A stretch of 64,000 nt of DNA from Macrosoma leucophasiata (Eukaryota > Arthropoda > Insecta > Lepidoptera > Hedylidae). A program made the position numbers and the translations under genes. The notes beneath the pieces were generated by a model, which saw nothing but the letters and a program-made list of their open reading frames with translations, searched no databases and had not been told where the DNA came from. Location of the stretch: positions 18,616,001 through 18,680,000 of the forward strand of contig JAWQUS010000007.1 of assembly GCA_036365455.1 (NCBI GenBank). The letters run 5' to 3'. Below are positions 32,691 through 43,689 of the stretch, in pieces. Numbering within the stretch: the stretch's first letter is position 1; every line of letters begins with the position of its first letter.

Positions 32691-33945
32691 TTGCTTCAAT
32701 TAATAAACGAAGTATGACAAGAATATCATAGTTTAAAAAACAATGCAATATTGATTTACACTTTAGGACATGATACTGAATATATAATATGTAGGTATGT
32801 TAAGAAAACAATAAGGTTTTATTCAGTTATGTTTTTAATATTGCCGCGCTATTTATTCAGCTAAGTTTTTATTATTGCCACGCTATGGTCAGTTAGCTGA
32901 TAGCTTCTGTCAGCGGATTTTAAAAAGAGATTTTGAGCTGTTGTCAGAAAGAAATTATATTTTATTGTAAACAATTTGGTGAATAGATAGACCCGAAAAT
33001 AAGGGCTTGCAATTTTAGCACATCATAAGAAACAGCTTTTGTGTATCCCTTTTTTACAATATCTTCGAGTAGTTGTTGAATATTTACACGGATAAAATTC
33101 GTAGCTAATAGCTACGTAGGGCAGTCAATTGTTCTAAAAATATAAATTAGTTTAAAACCCTTATTGAAGTGGCCGATTACTATTTTTTGTATTTTGTTTA
33201 AAAGAGAACTATTTCTCAAAAATCATGCGCCATTGATGTTATTCCAACGTTATGCTTTATTCTGTGCCATAATAAAGTATTTATAGTCTCAAAATGCACC
33301 ACAGTGCCCAACTTCGTTAAATAAAACATCGAACAAGCAATTTTTTAAAAGTTTTGGTGTTAATTTCGTTAGTGATCACCTGATCAGCATACAGCATACA
33401 TTTTTGGAAAGATAAATAACATTACTTCACAACCGTTCTTTTTTCACTTCTAAAAAACACGTGACTAGTGATGTAAAAAAATATCTGAGCTCGTAAACAA
33501 CACAGCGTGTTTTAGCGCGCGTACGTCAGACGGTCATACAGCGGTCCGTCGTCAGGGTTGTTTTTGACCAGGGCAGGTTAATGAGAGCATTTTTATGTGT
33601 TCTCGCAATGAGGAATGCAAATTTGGCGGCGGTTACCGGCGCGTTACACTCACCATTGTTTTAATGTTTCGCTTTATGCTAACCTACGACTATTATACGT
33701 TTAAATTCATTAACCCGCGCCCGTATTATGGAACTTTAGGACTTAACCTTTGTTTTCGTTGGCGAATAAAGGCTACAACAGAAATACAACTGTTCTTTTT
33801 TGAATATTTTAACCTTTTGTTCGTTTACTCTCAACTAATCCCGAATGGTCAATAATTTATATTATTACTTCACTTATTTATTTAAAACCTTATTTCCTAT
33901 TTTTTACATATATAAGTATCAAAAACAAATATATACATAAAAAAA
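32691..33945. other. No gene recognised
   Basis: AT-rich. 33480-33570 has a GC-richer patch (gcgcgcgtacgtcagacgg). The plus frame 33595-33855 has no domain. Confidence 0.4.
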
Positions 33946-35300
33946 TAAAAAATAGTTTGCCGCCGGCAGCGGGAACAGGGTCCAAGCTACCGGTGGTTAG
34001 GGACGCAGAGAGAGGAATCTTCTCACTATTCGCGCCGTGTCAAGGAGCACTGCCTTCTGCATCAGGCCCCTGACCCAGCCGTCCAATGTGAGCCTCTTAA
34101 GGTGTTGGTCGAGGCTCTTGGCGATAAGGCCGTTTACCGAGACGACTATCGGTACAATGATCGCCGAATCCACATGCCACATGCTGACAATCTCGTGAGC
34201 TAGATCAAGGTATTTTTACTCCTTATCTTTCTCAGCTTTCACGAGATTCTCGTCATGGGGGATGGTGACGTCGACGATCATTGCGCGGAGCTCCGTTCGA
34301 TCTACCAGCACTATATCAGGTTTGTTAGCAAGAATGGTCCTGTCAGTGATGATAGATCGATCCCAGTACAGTGTGATACGACCATTCTCGAGAACTGGGT
34401 CGGGCACATACCTGTAGTATGGCACTTCCTCGGCTACCAGACCATATTTCAAAGCAAGTTGCTGGTGTGTGATCCTGGCTACTTGGTTGTGTCTATGCAA
34501 ATACTCGCCATTAGCTAGACTTGAACTTGAGCCGGACACTATATGTCTGAGAGATTCGCCGGGACGGTGGCACGCCCGACATATGTCAGCCGTACCGTCT
34601 CTCAGAATATACTTCCGGTAGTTATTAGTAATAACTACTTCGTCCATAATCGCAAATACAAAACCTTCAGTTTCCCCAAAGAGGTCACCGAATCGTAGCC
34701 AGGATACTGATGCAAGAAAGTCAATATGGGGACCGTGGAGGGCCCGGTAGAAGTGACCATGAAGCTCCTTGCTTTGCCATACCGTCTCGCGGTCGTTGGT
34801 CGTGAGTACCGCAGGTTTGCGCCAGTTCTCCTTAGCTAGTGAAAGTGGGATGAGTCCGCCGTCAACTGCCACCACGTCCTGTTGTATTTTCCCGTCTGCG
34901 GAAAGAAAATAATTTCTCAGACTGCACACCTCGCGGTTATGCAGGGTCTTTGCGTTAAAAAAACCACGGCCCCCACACCTCCGCGGGATGTACAGTCTCA
35001 TGACGGATGAGCGCGGGTGGTGCATCCGGTGTGATGTCAGCAGAGAGTGGACTTGCCTGTCTAGGGCATCCAAGTCAGTCTGAGTCCACCTGAGTATGCC
35101 GAAGGAGTACATCAAGACCGGCATGACCCAGCCGTTGAAGGCGCGCACCTTATTTCCGCCCGATAAAAGACTCTTTAGGACTTTTTTCAGGCGGCCGAAG
35201 AAGCGCTCCCGCAGCGACTGCCTCATGTCGGCCTCGCATATACCTAACGCCTCCGACATACCCAAGTATTTATAGGAGTCAGATGCGAAGAGTGAGCGAA
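33946..35300 (-). mobile_element. 5'-truncated R2/R4-type LINE
   Basis: Contains the 3' half of one ORF and a short 3' UTR ending near 33946 in an A/T-rich run (the element's A-tail). Sequence identity to a LINE frame starts at about 35300 on the minus strand and nothing upstream continues it, consistent with incomplete reverse transcription. No target duplication identified. Confidence 0.75.
33997..35300 (-). pseudogene. R2/R4-type LINE polyprotein C-terminal half: RT end, zinc knuckle, restriction-like endonuclease
   Basis: One frame reads SDSYKYLGMSE ... RAFNGWVMPVLMYSFGI (RT thumb-type region), HHPRSSVMRLYIPRRCGGRGF, then CRACHRPGESLRHIVSG, where the usual fourth ligand Cys of the C-x2-C-x8-H-x4-C knuckle is Ser. 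Next is KPDIVLVD ... MIVDVTIPHDEN, the PD-(D/E) pattern of the restriction-like endonuclease. A TAA stop lies at 34216-34218 (after KAEKDKE). The same frame then continues KYLDLAHEI ... IIVPIVVSVNGLI ... MQKAVLLDTARIVRRFL to the true end at 33997. So one nonsense mutation plus the lost Cys disable an otherwise well-kept 3' half. Family level (R2, R4, Dong, Hero) is not resolved. Confidence 0.8.
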
Positions 35301-35513
35301 AATTAATAATTAAGTAATTTATATTTATTATAACGTTTTCTAATAAAACAGATTTTGTGAATACATTTTAAATAGTCTTCAGTCACACATTTTTGAGTTC
35401 ATCATCCATAAACAAATTAAGAGCTGAAAATAATTATGCTGTAGATAAAGATCTTGCGGATATTACTTACTTACGTCAATTTGGGACAGTAAAATGAAAA
35501 ACATCGGAAATAT

Positions 35514-35802
35514 GAAAATACATAAAATTGGACGCGACCGACAAAGTTTGCACTTTCACGCAAATTATTTTATTGTAATCAATCAGTGGATTGCGCGTCG
35601 CGTCGGCAACGACTCTGCGATACAAACCGGCCAAATTGCGAAGCTACCGAATGAACCATGTTTTCGTTCCATTTTTTTTTTCACCTACAACGAATACTGT
35701 AAATGGGAACGTGCAATTTATTTCATTCATTCGCGAGTGATTACTTATGATGTGCTTGTTAACTGCATTTTGTGCTTTACACTCAATTTTGATTTTTTAC
35801 GC
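35514..35802 (+). repeat. 289-bp flank, first copy
   Basis: gaaaatacataaaattggac to gattttttacgc recurs at 36563-36850 with only a handful of substitutions (roughly 98 percent identical by eye). It appears single-copy otherwise. No coding potential that I can support. Confidence 0.92.
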
Positions 35803-35988
35803 ACAGATTTATGCGCTTGATTGAGACGATTTTATTGCAATTGCAGTTGCCAATTTGTCTGTTGTTTCAGGTTTTTATTGAGTTGCACCTGTTTGTACGA
35901 ATGAAAATGTTTAACTACACACATTTTTAACGAAATCTTAGGTCGATATTATCTTCTTCTCTTCTCTATAAAAGTATATGCATGTAAC

Positions 35989-36064
35989 GACAACACGGTT
36001 AGTCCAGCTGTGTGAGATGACCGTTTGATTTGAAGGGTCGCGGGATTAATCCCCGCACCGGGAC
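35989..36064 (+). tRNA. tRNA-like sequence, second family, abutting the minisatellite
   Basis: gacaacacggttagtccagc ... gggtcgcgggattaatcccc. The A box is kept; the B box is mutated (gggattaatccc for gggttcgatccc). It ends accgggac, and the 15-bp array begins 11 bp later. Confidence 0.6.
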
Positions 36065-36075
36065 ATTGAAAAAAT

Positions 36076-36562
36076 GGACGCTGAGCGTCGGGACGCTGAG
36101 CGTCGGGACGCTGGGCGTCGGGACGCTGAGCGTCGGGACGCTGGGCGTCGAGACGCTGGGCGTCGGGACGCTGGACGTCGGGACGCTGGGCGTCGGGACG
36201 CTTTGCGTCGGGACGCTAGGCGTCGGGACGCTTTGCGTCGGGACGCTAGGCGTCGGGACGCTGGGCGTCGGGACGCGGGGCGTCGGGACGCTGACGTCGG
36301 GACGCTGACGTCGGGATGCTGGGCGTCGGGACGCTGAGCGTCGGGACGCTGGGCGTCGGGACGCTTTGCGTCGGGACGCTGGGCGTCGGGACGCTGGGCG
36401 TCGGGACGCTGGGCGTCGGAACGCTGGGCGTCGGGACCTTGGGCGTCGGGACGGGACGCTGGGCATCGGGACCCTGGGCGTCGGGACGATGGGCGTCGGG
36501 ACGCTGGGCGTCGGGACGCTGGGCGTCGGGACGCTGGGCGTCGGGACGCTGGGCGTCGGGAC
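36076..36562. repeat. 15-bp minisatellite, block 1 (about 32 units)
   Basis: Unit gggacgctgggcgtc with variants gctgagcgtc, gctttgcgtc, gctaggcgtc, some units lacking a few bases. Within each unit gacgc and gcgtc are complementary, so every unit can form a small hairpin. Because 15 is a multiple of three, all six frames stay open for long distances; these frames are by-products, not genes. Confidence 0.95.
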
Positions 36563-36850
36563 GAAAATACATAAAATTGGACGCGACCGACAAAGTTTGC
36601 ACTTACACGCAAATTATTTTATTGTAATCAATCAGTGGATTGCGCGTCGCATCGGCAAGGACTCTGCGATACAAACCGGCCAAATTGCGAAGCTACCGAA
36701 TGAACCATGTTTTCGTTCCATTTTTTTTTCACCTACAACGAATACTGTAAATGGGAACGTGCAATTTATTTCATTCATTCGCGAGTGATTACTTATGATG
36801 TGCTTATTAACTGCATTTTGTGCTTTACACTCAATTTTGATTTTTTACGC
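36563..36850 (+). repeat. 289-bp flank, second copy, embedded in the minisatellite
   Basis: Near-identical to 35514-35802, and sharply bounded by minisatellite units on both sides (cgtcgggac|gaaaatac at left, tttacgc|ggggcgtcggg at right). Confidence 0.92.
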
Positions 36851-36940
36851 GGGGCGTCGGGACGCTGGGCGTCGGGACGTTGGGCGTCGAGACGCTCGAC
36901 GTCGGGACGCTGGGCATCGAGACGTTGGGCTTCGAGACTA
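36849..36940. repeat. 15-bp minisatellite, block 2 (about 6 units)
   Basis: Same unit as block 1 with more variation (gttgggcgtcgag, gctcgacgtc). Confidence 0.92.
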
Positions 36941-36942
36941 GA

Positions 36943-37235
36943 GAAAAAACCGAGCAAGTGCGAGTCGAACTTGTGCAAAAAAAAAACGTTTACTGTATAC
37001 CCCCTTGAACCCCTTAATATTTTCATTTTCTTATTTTTAGTAATTAATTTTGTCTTTCTAGCGGTAACAGAAATATATAATTTGTGAAAATGTTAGCTAT
37101 CACTATTTATGAGATAGGTACAGCCTGGTGACAGACAGACGAATGGACGGACAGACAGACAGACAGACAGCGGAGAATTAGTTATCCGTAGGGTCCGTTT
37201 TTACTTCTTAGTTACGAAACCCCCTAAAAAATAGA
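36943..37235 (-). repeat. Family C interspersed repeat, short copy
   Basis: aaaccgagcaagtgcgagtc at left, ggtacagcctggtgacagac then (agacagac)n and cggagaattagttatccgta, ending gaaaccccctaaaaa. It is the inverted counterpart of 61745-62395 with a shorter interior. Confidence 0.75.
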
Positions 37236-37612
37236 AGATAGGTACAGAATAGTTAAAAATATTCGATATGATTCTTTAAATTGTTATAACTTTTTTATTT
37301 CTGAACCGATTGACACGAAACAAACACGAAATGTTTAGTAAAACTTACCACAATATGTTAGTGAACTGCAAATCGGATAAGCCATTTCTGAAATTAGCGT
37401 GCACAAACACACAGACAAACAGACATTTATCCGATCGATCGCGATGGTGTGCGTATATTGACATCAGAAACATTATGGATTTCATGGCGCAAACATAACG
37501 AACCTCTATGGTGAAACCATTTAACCACTGGCTAGTTGCACAGCACGTATTTATTATTATTTGACATTTTGACAGAAAACACCGACTAATTTCTAAATTT
37601 TCAAGACATAGA
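37236..37612. other. No gene recognised
   Basis: AT-rich; short overlapping frames only. Confidence 0.45.
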
Positions 37613-37616
37613 TTAA

Positions 37617-38127
37617 GATCCCACTGCAGAATTATTTCGTTCATCCAAATATGCTGCAAACCTAATTTTTACGGAACTTTATAATCTACAGAATATATAT
37701 CCACTAGGTTGCCTATCAAAATTTGGCCACAGGTATTTTTAATTGCATTATTTTATCTTTAACAGCCAGCAACTCTTATTTGCGGCCGATTTCATTTGGC
37801 TCTCGTATACCATATTAATGAGTAAAAAAATAGCTTTAATTTGATATATAAATAATACATGTGCGTCATGGACGTAAAACGTAATCGGGGCGGAACAAAA
37901 ATACATAGGGGTGGCCAAGTGCGCAACGGTGGACGTGATTTTTCAGTCTTTATACATATTGCCGTGAGGTGGAAAATTTTTATTAAAAAAAAACAAAAAA
38001 AAAGTTCTTGTGGCCATTTTTTATAGGCAACCTAGTGGATATATATTCTCTAGATTATAAATATGCGTGAAAAATAGGTTTTCAGCATGTCTGGATGTCA
38101 TGAACGAAATGATTCTGCAGTGGGATC
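37617..38127. mobile_element. Long-inverted-repeat (foldback/MITE-like) element
   Basis: Arms about 37617-37736 and 38003-38127 are complementary over roughly 120 bp with scattered mismatches: gatcccactgcagaattatt at the left end, aatgattctgcagtgggatc at the right, and the internal block atatatccactaggttgcct against its exact complement. The interior of about 265 bp has no ORF. Flanks are ttaa on the left and ctaa on the right, so a TTAA or TAA target is possible but unproven. It is a non-autonomous DNA element of unknown superfamily. Confidence 0.85.
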
Positions 38128-38135
38128 CTAACCTA

Positions 38136-38300
38136 ACACGGCCGCGCGCGATTTACGACAATCGCTAGCCGCGCGCGTCTGTCGCGGGCCACGGAAGCGT
38201 GTCATACATTTTCATACTGCATCTATTGTCGCGCGAGGCCAACGACGACAGTGAACGACAGTCGTAGACCGCGCGCGGCCGCGATTGATCGCCATCCACG
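38136..38300. other. GC-rich, self-complementary patch
   Basis: Cgcgc-rich stretch with acggccgcgcgcgattt at 38137 and accgcgcgcggccgcgatt near 38270 in opposed orientation, about 130 bp apart. It stands out in AT-rich DNA. It could be another short inverted-repeat element. Confidence 0.6.
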
Positions 38301-40140
38301 GAATTGCACCTTAACACTTATAAGAAAATACAATTCCTTTGACAATGGTTATAGAATAATAAGCTGTACCAATAAGAAGACGAAGTGAGGTTTTCTTCCT
38401 CCTAGTTAAATATTTTGTACTAATTAAATCGAATAATATCCAAAATGTTAATTTCAATGATTTCCTATAAGACCTAGTACAAAATAAAATATTATTACAA
38501 AAAATACTTGTGTTTGTGGATATTGTTATGTCATGCCATTTTTATTAAACGATACACAAAATAATACCGTAACATACTGATTGAATAACTGTTAATTACA
38601 TTTTTCGTATTCACTTCGATGAGATTTAAATTTTAATATTGACACTATAGATTGGTTCTTACCGTTGATTCTCACACATTATTCACTCGTGATATTCGAT
38701 TAATTGTTTTATCTATTCTCAATTTGTATTTCAGTCCATGTTTTATTAATTATTGGAATTATACAGCATCTTAAAGAAACGATTTTTTTAAAATTTATAA
38801 CTTGTAATGAACCTTGTTTATCTTCCTTCCTACCATAGGAATGTTCTTAGGTTTTCGCGAGTTACACATAGAAATAGGACTTTTTTTCTTCCTACCAACC
38901 CGTCGAATCTTCTAGCTGATACGAAAGATGAAGTAACAGTCGCTAAGCCTAAAAAGAGTAACATAAATATATTTAAAAACATTTTTAACAAAATCAATAA
39001 ATAAACATATCAATAAAATCCAATTGAAATCGTAAAAAACCGTGCATGTAAGCAATGATTGATTGAGAGCGAGCCGCCTGTGGAAAAAGTTCGAGAATTA
39101 GGGCTTTGGTAGAGTTCGGAACTGCCTGGAGGCAGGTTCAATTACGCCAGTGCGCTGCGCAGCCAATAATTGGCACCAGAGTCCGCGACAAAGCGCCCAC
39201 AATGGGCTCTGATTAATTTCCGAACTACACCCGAATTCTAACTAGCAAACACGCGACGAACGCTGCATGAAACGGGCCCGGGAAAATTACTTCGACGCTC
39301 AGCGCCGTACATGGGGAACTAAATAAGTTAGATTTTTTTAATTTCGAGAAAAACACGAGTCATATTTTTCGAGTATTATTTTAAGAACAGAAAACATAGA
39401 AAATTTCACTCCAATAATGTAATATGTCTCATTGTCTTTTTCACAGGTAAGTAACGCTAAACACACTAACTAAATATTGTATCATTGTACAGTTTGATTC
39501 TGTAATATAACTAAGGGTCCGATTTTGTAATAAATCCTGTTATCTAATTAAACCATAAGTGCCTTTATGTTGGATTTATGATGTTATATTATTTTTTACT
39601 TATTTCTTGCTATTTTATTTCCACTACCTAAATTGAGACATAAGTATGTCTACGAGTCCTATATTACGAGTACATAGCCAAAATTAAGACAACTTCATTC
39701 GAGATTCCTATTTATTTCGTATTAGTTTTCATGAGTTTAAAAATGTAATAACTATTTTGTATTTTTAATAATCAACTGAACATGTATCTATTTATGAAAG
39801 TTGTTTATTTATTGACATATTTCTTTTTTATGCAGTTGTTTAGTTTTTTCATCAAACTTTTAAAGGTGCAAGACTACATTTCTGAAACGGAAAAAAATAT
39901 TAATAAATTGTAGGTCTCAAATGCCATGTTTTAAGTAGGTTATTTAAAAAACGGAAAATGAGAAAATCGGCAAAATTTTAGTTATTTCGTTATCCTTGTA
40001 CGCCATTTCGCTGTTTTGCTGTATGAACTAGAAGCGTTCTGTGCACTGGCATTGTCTACTTGCCGTGCCGTGCTCCCTCAGTTTTTCTGTCGGGTACCGA
40101 ACGGATTTGTAATGTTCACTCAATTTGTACATTGCTTCAT
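38301..40140. other. Mostly AT-rich, no gene supported
   Basis: A small plus frame ends at 39004 (… TKDEVTVAKPKKSN …) after a pyrimidine-rich tract plus AG (about 38815-38838) and before several AATAAA-like motifs. It could be a terminal exon or the end of a transposon gene, but 65 codons alone do not establish it. 39060-39320 is higher-complexity single-copy-like DNA. Confidence 0.35.
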
Positions 40141-40600
40141 ACGAACTTGAATTTCGGCCGAAAGACGTCCACTACCGGACAGAAGCCTACCCATATGGGC
40201 AGTGCCGGATTAGCCATATAGCAGGAGGCAGCAAATGCTACGGGCCCCGCGCCTGTGCCCAAAAAAAAAACCACAAATATGTAAAATATGTAATACACCT
40301 TAGCTTCTCTCATGGTGAGTGCTAATATTGTTTTCGATTCATTTTCGTAAATGTTTCGTTTTATTTACCTCCTGAATTTCAGTAAGCAATGTTTCTCTGG
40401 GGCCCCATTGTCACATTCACTACGGGCCCCGCACCGGCTTTATCCGGCACTGCATATGGGGGATATGCCATAATCCGATTATGATATCCATGGCGCATGC
40501 AGTCATGGCGCACGCATCACAGTGAGTGGCGGTAGTTTTATTAGACGCTGCAGCCTATCTTACGTTATTCCACTTACGCTCTTAAAAGTTTAGAGTCAAG
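40141..40600 (-). pseudogene. RTE-like LINE 3' fragment split by a hAT-like element
   Basis: Left piece 40141-40199 (gaatttcggccgaaagacgt, ccactaccggacagaagcct) and right piece from 40461 (ggatatgccataatccgatt, ttagacgctgcagcctatct, tacgttattccacttac) rejoin across the insertion in the order seen at 29885 and 32495. No open frame. Confidence 0.65.
40200..40452. mobile_element. hAT-like non-autonomous element, 253 bp
   Basis: The 8-bp duplication catatggg lies at 40192-40199 and 40453-40460. Ends CAGTGCCGGATTAG and its inverted partner (tatccggcactg) give terminal inverted repeats of 12 bp or more, with further inverted tacgggccccgc blocks inside. An 8-bp target and CAGTGCCGGATTA-type ends are typical of hAT. 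No transposase. Confidence 0.9.
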
Positions 40601-40700
40601 TTTCAACTCTGAAGTTGAAATTCTACTCTACTCTACAGTTAAGATGTGTAGAGTCAAGTTTCAACTCTACAGTTGAGAGTCAAACAGGAGTCTTCTTATA
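40601..40700. repeat. Local repeats of agagtcaagtttcaactct
   Basis: The motif tagagtcaagtttcaactct occurs twice (about 40608 and 40648) with related tctac pieces; each copy is itself partly palindromic (agagt/actct). Confidence 0.7.
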
Positions 40701-40823
40701 TACATAAAGGTACTTATTGACAGTGCGAGCTACTTGTACTCGTCTTGGCGTCATTTCACTTGGCATCCCTCAATCTATCTGAAAAATATGACAATTGATT
40801 TCTTATTGTTCTTGGACGCTTAC

Positions 40824-41095
40824 TTGTGGTAGAGCTCCAGTGACGGAGCTCGCGGGCGTAGGTACTACCGCATTACCTAATATAGGTACTTGCCGCTAAA
40901 TGATTGTGTTCAGCACTGTCGTGTTCCGGTCAGGTGGTAATTTCCGGCACAGAGGCATAACTCTTTAGGCCTCAGGAGTGGTAACCCATCTGCATCTTGA
41001 CCTTGGTCTTTGTGTGGGTTTCTATAGGCTGCAGTCATCACTTGACATCAATGTGAACTGCGTGCTTGTTTACCACTTCCATTATATAAAAAAAC
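40824..41095 (+). repeat. Family A copy, full length with A-tail
   Basis: Starts gtggtagagctccagtgacg, ends ccacttccattatataaaaa. About 20 bp are missing near the tggtaatgtacggcc block. Confidence 0.92.
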
Positions 41096-41954
41096 CCTAT
41101 AGGGTCCATCTGCTGTTTCAGGGACTTAAAAATGTTTTAATGGGATTGGTACGTTCGAGATTACTATACGTATAGATACGTATAGAGTACCGACAAAGAG
41201 TAGGTACTGTTATACCGAAATATTATTAATGTAAGTAATGCTATACGTCCCTAATCACCTCACAACTCGCAACAATGCTTTTTCCATTACACAAAGTGGG
41301 CAATATTAAATATCACAACTAAATAACAAATCAATAACGCCACCTAGCACTTTAATATACACGCGTCCGTCAAGCTTCACTCAGGCTGGAATAAAATCGA
41401 ATGCAATAAAGCAATTTCAATCTGCTCCCGGTCCATAGAACCGACGAGTTCAAACTAAAATTATTAACTGAACGCCATATTTAAATTTATTGACGGTACA
41501 TATTGAGTAACGTGACTTTATTACTTCCTAGCATTCGTTTAATAGTCAATATTTAATTAGTTTCGCATGGAAACGGTAACGAGCAAAAGCTTAGTAGCAG
41601 CACAGTGTTAATTGAATCGGCTGGTATCTGATCATGAGACTGTCAGTGGGGTAGCGAGAGTGAACGCTCACTGTAGGAAATTAAACGTCATTCGGTCACT
41701 TTCTTCTCGGCACAATGCAGATTAAACTGCAGACAACTATCATTACCTGCTTCGAATAAGACGCAAATACAGACTGTTGAGCTTTTAGTTTGATAACTTT
41801 TCTTCTTCGCTTTGCTCGACTTCGTGCGAGTGAAATTCGTAATATGACGACAGATTTCCATATTTGGATGAATTTATTAAAATAATCTTAAATACTTACT
41901 TACTTGTTTCATTAATTGTGTAGTTTGAAAGCATGAATTTCGAATAATCCTTTC
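41096..41954. other. Non-repetitive stretch without a gene
   Basis: 41270-41800 is balanced, single-copy-like sequence with several attaatt/aattag motifs. No ORF or RNA signal. Confidence 0.4.
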
Positions 41955-41969
41955 TTATTCCTCGAGTAC

Positions 41970-42285
41970 CTGCCTCAGTGGCGTAGTGATAGCAGGCCAC
42001 TACAATTACGCTGGAGGTCCTGGGTTCGATTCCCGGGTCGGGGGCTATCAGAAATAACGGTTTAAAATCCTTTATCTCTGGTTCTATTGGGATTTTTCAA
42101 TTTTTTGGAAGTTTCCCAGTACCTCGGAGTTTGGTAATGTGCCCGGAGATGGTAACAGGTTCGCCACCTGTTACATGGGCCAAAAACGTAACCGGCGAGT
42201 CGTGGGTGTTTGCATGTATGCTTGAATGCATGCATTTACCTCTGCCTACCCCTTCGGTGATTACAGGCGTGAAGTTACGTTTTTT
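41970..42285 (+). mobile_element. Complete SINE with tRNA-like head and 15-bp target duplication
   Basis: ttattcctcgagtac flanks it exactly (41955-41969 and 42286-42300). The head (about 41970-42045) has an A-box-like tggcgtagtgatagcagg and a B box in gggttcgattcccgggt. The body includes ggtaacaggttcgccacctg and gtcgtgggtgtttgc, and the 3' part atttacctctgcctacccct ... gaagttacgtttttttt. A 5'-truncated relative is at 24051-24215. It would be transcribed by RNA polymerase III and moved by a LINE. Confidence 0.92.
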
Positions 42286-42300
42286 TTATTCCTCGAGTAC

Positions 42301-42610
42301 ATACTAAAAATAGTCCCTGTGAAGAATTTCAGTCTAAAGTCTGGGTCTAAGGTTTTAGGCTGGGCTTTGGCATGTTCATGATTTGTGTGACATAGCAGTG
42401 ATTCGGGACTTTTATGTGTACTATCAGAGAACTAGCCGCTTGACCACATGGTTATAAAAGCTATATTTTATTGATTTTGCATAGGCGTAGTGTTCCCTGA
42501 CTGTACATATTTTTTTAGAAGATGCCCGTTGGTCCGCAATGGTACTTCACGAGACCGCTGAAGATTGAAAATCATAATGAGTTAGTTCAAATTAATAGTT
42601 AATGGACTGA
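42301..42610. other. No gene recognised
   Basis: Nothing assigned. Confidence 0.45.
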
Positions 42611-42614
42611 AATA

Positions 42615-42903
42615 ATCTTTTTTTTTATGTAATGGAAGTGGCAAACAATCATGCAGTTCACATTGATGTTAAGTGATGACTGCACCCTATAGACACCCAC
42701 ACAAAGACCAAGGTCAAAATGCAGATGCGTTACCACTCCTGAGACCTAAGGTGTTATGCCTCTGTGCCGGAAATTACAGGGCCGTACATTACCACCTGAC
42801 CGGATTACGATAGTGCTGAACACTAACATTTAGCGGCAAGTATATTAGGTAATGCGGTGGTGCCTACGCCCGCGAGCTCCGTCACTGGAGCTCTACCACC
42901 ATT
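42615..42903 (-). repeat. Family A copy, full length
   Basis: T-run (A-tail on minus), tgtaatggaagtggcaaaca to ctgtcactggagctctacca-type head (ctccgtcactggagctctac). Very close to 59300-59595. Confidence 0.95.
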
Positions 42904-43689
42904 AAAACTATACTAAATTACTAATGATTCTTGCTGAGTTGCGACGGGTAGAAATAATAATTTGTCTGGTCTTAGCAATTTGATACTCCGAAATTGCGTT
43001 AGTTTTCTTAAAAGACATTGGTAATCCATTTATTTATCCTCATATACTTTCTATAAGTGTATAATAAAATCAGTAAACATTTGAACTTTTCTGAACTGTA
43101 TGTAATTTTTATTCTTGAGGAACATTTTATTGGAATTAAATTTAAAGAAATGCTATCCACTCCATAATCGATCACTACACTAAAATAATAAATTCATTCT
43201 ATCGCCTAATAGGTATTACAGCAATACGTTTCATACAACAACGTTATCAATATATACTATATAAATAATAAAGTTCATTGTTAAGCCATGATTCATGGAA
43301 TATTATCTTGCATCCACCTAACCGGCTTCAGTCATTAGAGCCTGAAATACACCGCGTGGATCTCAGCACCAGGAAATTAAATGCCGACACCCTGGCTTCT
43401 GACTACTGCCTTCTCTATACTCGATTAATTTAGTTCATGCGTTGTTTCCAAAACTATTAAAAGTTTATGTACTTTATTATCGACATTTTGTTACTAATAT
43501 TAGAAGCGTTTGTTTTGTATGTTTCTTTTTCGGCGGATCGTTTTGTTTTGTAATCCGTCCAAACAAACAAAGATCCATTCCTTGACTTTATAATAGTATA
43601 CGACTAGTAAGTTTACTTATGTTCAATTTACATATAGGTATTAACCAACACAATTTGGCTAACAGGTTGCATGACTTACATCCCTTTCA
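42904..43689. other. No gene recognised
   Basis: AT-rich; nothing assigned. Confidence 0.45.

Noticed and set aside
34255..34518. 87-codon plus-strand frame
   Set aside because: It is antisense to the R2/R4-type endonuclease region.
36046..36788. Several long overlapping open frames on both strands encoding Arg/Ser/Pro- or Gly/Val/Thr-rich repeats
   Set aside because: They are the consequence of a 15-bp tandem repeat, whose length is a multiple of three. Frames are open on both strands at once and begin in non-coding flank.
36076..36940. CRISPR array
   Set aside because: Units are contiguous 15-bp repeats without spacers, in an animal-like genome. No cas genes.
38807..39004. Terminal exon of a host gene (…TKDEVTVAKPKKSN…)
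   Set aside because: The AG acceptor-like site and poly(A) motifs are suggestive, but the frame is short and AT-rich and has no recognised domain or upstream exon.
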